NCBI GenBank assembly: GCA_964019155.1
Contig: OZ025239.1
Coordinates: 105,676,112-105,740,111 of the forward strand
Length of the DNA stretch: 64,000 nt
Source of the DNA: Osedax fenrisi
Lineage: Eukaryota > Annelida > Polychaeta > Sabellida > Siboglinidae
Direction of reading: 5' to 3'
Below the pieces are notes generated by a model. It worked only from the letters and a program-made list of their open reading frames with translations, ran no database searches and was not told the DNA's origin. Shown here in pieces: positions 58,882 to 64,000 of the stretch (positions are counted from its first letter, which is position 1; every line of letters begins with the position of its first letter). The translations under genes and the position numbers were made by a program.

Positions 58882-59493
58882 ATGTACATGGTACTTCGAG
58901 GACATATCTTCATATGTACCATCGAAGTATACATTGATGTAAATAAAGTAAACACCCAATTATCATTTTATTTTATTTACTTATTTGAAAATATAAAATA
59001 CTGCTTGTGGCAGTTTATATATAATATATATGTTAGCAGTAAGTTACGAGTATAGTATAGTCAATAAATAGACTGTTCTTAATATATCTAAATATCTATA
59101 AATATGGAATAATATTATAGTATATTTGTTATATTTAAAAATCACATATAATGAGAGAGTATGAGATAAATGAAATAAACTAATAATAAAGAGTGAACAA
59201 TTTAGTAATTACTTGTAACTATTTGGGAAATATGTAATAAAATTATTATTTGTCATTAACACAATCAGCACAGTTGTCTTAACCCCATGAATATATAGAT
59301 ATAATGGTACTGGATAGATGAACAGGGGGTTTCAGTAAGCATACTAATTTAATAATAATAATAATTATAATAATAATAATATTAATTTATTAAATCTTAT
59401 ATATATATATATTGAATACAATACAAATAGTTGATACCCCTCAAGAAGTCATATACATGTTATAAATAACTGTGAGGGTATATAATAACCCCT

Positions 59494-59550
<57 letters not shown>

Positions 59551-60146
59551 TTCATTAAGGTGATATCACACACCTTGTTTTGGTGAAAATATTTTTTTAT
59601 TTAACATTTTTTTTATTTCATAATATTTTTCTATGATTTGTTTTTTAATATCTGTAAAAAAATTATTTATGAAAACAGTCTAGAAATAACATAAAAAGTG
59701 GTTTATATATATTCGTATATATGATATAATGTATTCATATATATTCAAATGCTGTTTTCTCAGAATAATTATTTCGCGCTAGGTATGTGTATATAAATGT
59801 AGGTATCACAAAAACTATTATATATATTCTACTAATTTGTATTGCATTATATAAATAACATATATATGAATACTATTATAGGAGTAATTTTCTAAATTTA
59901 TATGTGTATAATTGCAAAAAATAACAATTTCTATAGAAATTCCGTAAATTAAAAAAATAAAATGTGTTCATATGTATATATATATTATAAAAAATACGTC
60001 CTGTAATATCATGTGTATACATTTAATGAATAGAATATAACAAAATTAGCTCAATTCAATGAATAGAATTCTGCGCGCCTAGTTTTGTGTAGACCCATTA
60101 TTTGCTATCTCTATACATAGAGAGGCGGGCGTCGTGTGTCATACCA
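58882..60146. other. AT-rich sequence, no gene seen
   Basis: (TA)n at 59498-59549; otherwise unstructured. Confidence 0.6.
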
Positions 60147-60150
60147 TTAA

Positions 60151-60970
60151 GGGCAGGGGGCACGGGTTTTTCGTTTACATGTAAAAGATACAAAAAAGGA
60201 CTCATTTTCAAAACTTAATTCACTAAGTAATTTATATTAAAATTATACATTTTTTTTTTAGTTGTATACTAATTAATCTGATAATTGTTATTCATAATTT
60301 TCAAGTTTTTTTTTTTAATAATCTAAGAGTTATGCATATCTATGTATATGACATACAAAATATTAACAAAAATTTTACAAAAATATCATTTTAAAAATAA
60401 ATATAAATTCTTATCAATACAAAAACTAGAATAATAAAGCTACATATGTTATGGATATAATGCAAAAAAAATTAAATAGAATAAAGTAATATTACTAAAC
60501 TTATTGAAATTATAGTGAACGTAGTTGGTCAAAATAATTATTTTGTATAAATCAAGTTTAAAGTTAGTTACATTTTATTGATATTTTACATATAAATGAC
60601 ATATTATATATATAAATGTAATATAGATATCAGTATAGTTATATAAAATTAATATTATATATATATATGAAATGTAATATAGCTACCAGTATAGTTATAT
60701 AAAATTAATATATATATATAATGAATACGAATAATAATATAATCAGTATAAATCAGTATAAATAATACATCTATTAATAAAAATATTTATTACAAATATT
60801 ATTTTTTCTTTATAGTTGTTTTAAAATGCTTCTTTTTATTAGTTTTATTTTACGTAAATAAACCATTTTGGTACCATTTTAAAGATAATATTTCAAATAT
60901 TATAAATAAATAATAAAATAATATTACAAATAATTTTTTTTTTCATGATTTTTACCCGTGCCCCCTGCCC
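60151..60970. mobile_element. TTAA-flanked MITE, 820 bp, perfect 17-bp inverted ends
   Basis: GGGCAGGGGGCACGGGT at the left and its exact reverse complement at the right, between TTAA tetranucleotides (60147-60150 and 60971-60974). TTTACATGTAAAAGATA lies 9 bp inside the left end, as in the element at 52986. Non-coding interior. piggyBac-like by target site only. Confidence 0.85.
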
Positions 60971-61074
60971 TTAATAAGTAACACATTTAAATAGATCAAT
61001 TCATTATTAATATTTAATATTATATGTATATGTATTCTGCAGTGTACAAACACCTACCAATACCATAGATACAC

Positions 61075-61425
61075 GGATGACACTTTTCACCATAAATTAG
61101 GTCAAATATTAAAATAGTAGAATTTTTCGTCAAAAATATATAGAATTTACTTCAATCTATAACTATAAATTTAGATTTTATACGTCAATAAAAAAGTATG
61201 ATAACTTCAATTCAAATACATTTAAATGCCAAAATTATGAGGAATGTTGATATGTCTGTTATATATATATATATATCACTATTCTTTTTAGTACATTAAC
61301 CTTGATCATAATTATCAATTATAAATATAAATAATAATAATTTGAAATTTATTAGTATGATTCGACTACATCGCCTCTATAAGCGCAAAGTTCCGTACAC
61401 TACATTCGATTGTGTACACTGTATA
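61075..61425. repeat. diverged relative of the 2.0-2.5 kb TIR element interior
   Basis: Shared order of segments with 2085-2490: GACACTTTT..C..TAAATTA, GTCAAATATTAAAA.AGTAG, AATTA(C/T)GAGGAATGTTGATAT, TTTTTAGTA, ATTATCAAT, TTTCGACT/ATTCGACTACA.CGCC and CACTACATTC.ATTG. The terminal inverted repeats are not clearly kept. Confidence 0.65.
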
Positions 61426-61622
61426 TCAATGACCCATATACACATATACACACACACACATATATATATATTTACACCCATATATGTTCATTCATTATGT
61501 GATAATATGAAATATGCTATTTATAACAAGCACTTGTTTACCTATGTTATTTATTACTTTTAGATCACCATATCCATACTTTATAATGTGTATATGTAAT
61601 TGAGATAATCTATGTTATATGC

Positions 61623-63537
<1,915 letters not shown>

Positions 63538-64000
63538 AATGTTAGTGATGAATTCTCTGTATATCTACTGTGTAGAATTTACAATGCCTGATAGCATTAC
63601 AGTATATCTCACAGAACATGACATTTAATACTTTATCATTATGATTAATAATCATTGATTATCAATAAGTTACAACATTATATATATTTTAATAGTATAA
63701 CCCTATATAGTATTAAAATATAATATAATAACCCTATAGTATTAATAAAATAATGAAAATATTCGTACAATTAAAATTTAAATGCTTATTTTCGTTATTT
63801 TTGACTACTTTCACATAATATTATTTGAATTATCTCTTATTAATATTTTATTTATGTTACTGAAATCTAATATATATATATAATAATTATATTTATTTAT
63901 TCATTGACGATATCAATAATGGATATCAATGTAGCAATGCATCAACGTTCACACCAGTATCTTATAGCCTGATTGGCTCCTATTTTTAGAAACATATATT
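63538..64000. other. AT-rich sequence to the end of the window
   Basis: No gene or array seen. Confidence 0.6.

Overview
This is a strongly AT-rich nuclear window from an animal, almost certainly an invertebrate that I cannot place more precisely. The evidence is a spliced, intron-rich cAMP phosphodiesterase gene of animal type, the start of a CREB coactivator gene, a Ty3/gypsy element, several LINE copies, many short terminal-inverted-repeat (TIR) elements and an extreme load of micro- and minisatellites. I see no bacterial-style operons and no CRISPR. Most long open frames here are minisatellites read in a frame without stops.

Layout. 0-11 kb: satellites, a possible regulatory patch with cAMP-response elements near 1.15-1.55 kb, a 495-bp TIR element, a 1-kb 15-bp satellite, a tRNA-derived SINE and a hAT-type MITE. 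11.2-24.8 kb (+): thirteen exons of a PDE4 gene (UCR1, UCR2, complete catalytic domain, stop codon). Their phases join without conflict into 583 codons plus stop; the 5' exon(s) carrying the start codon are not recognised. 24.8-36 kb: a candidate polyadenylation signal, a 5'-truncated LINE interrupted by a hAT-type MITE, an orphan candidate terminal exon, two nested GGGGAAAG elements and a decayed second LINE type. 36.1-37.4 kb: a 14-bp satellite. 37.9-49.3 kb: a decayed hAT transposase with a MITE inside it, a decayed LINE on the minus strand, and another LINE whose ORF1 is split by a Ty3/gypsy element with 202-bp LTRs and an intact 5-bp target duplication. 49.995 kb (+): first coding exon of a CRTC (CREB-regulated transcription coactivator) gene. 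50.1-64 kb: probably its first intron or downstream sequence, holding two TTAA-flanked elements, a TA-flanked element with a pogo-like MITE nested in it, and two long triplet arrays in opposite orientation.

Genes together. PDE4 hydrolyses cAMP and is switched on by PKA; CRTC is the cAMP/calcium-responsive partner of CREB. Two parts of one pathway lie on the same strand about 25 kb apart, with consensus cAMP-response elements upstream of and inside the PDE4 gene. Whether that is more than chance cannot be settled from one window.

Transposon history can be read from nesting: MITE in LINE, MITE in hAT, gypsy in LINE, pogo-like MITE in a larger TIR element, and a 901-bp element in one copy of a tandem duplication whose other copy keeps the empty site.
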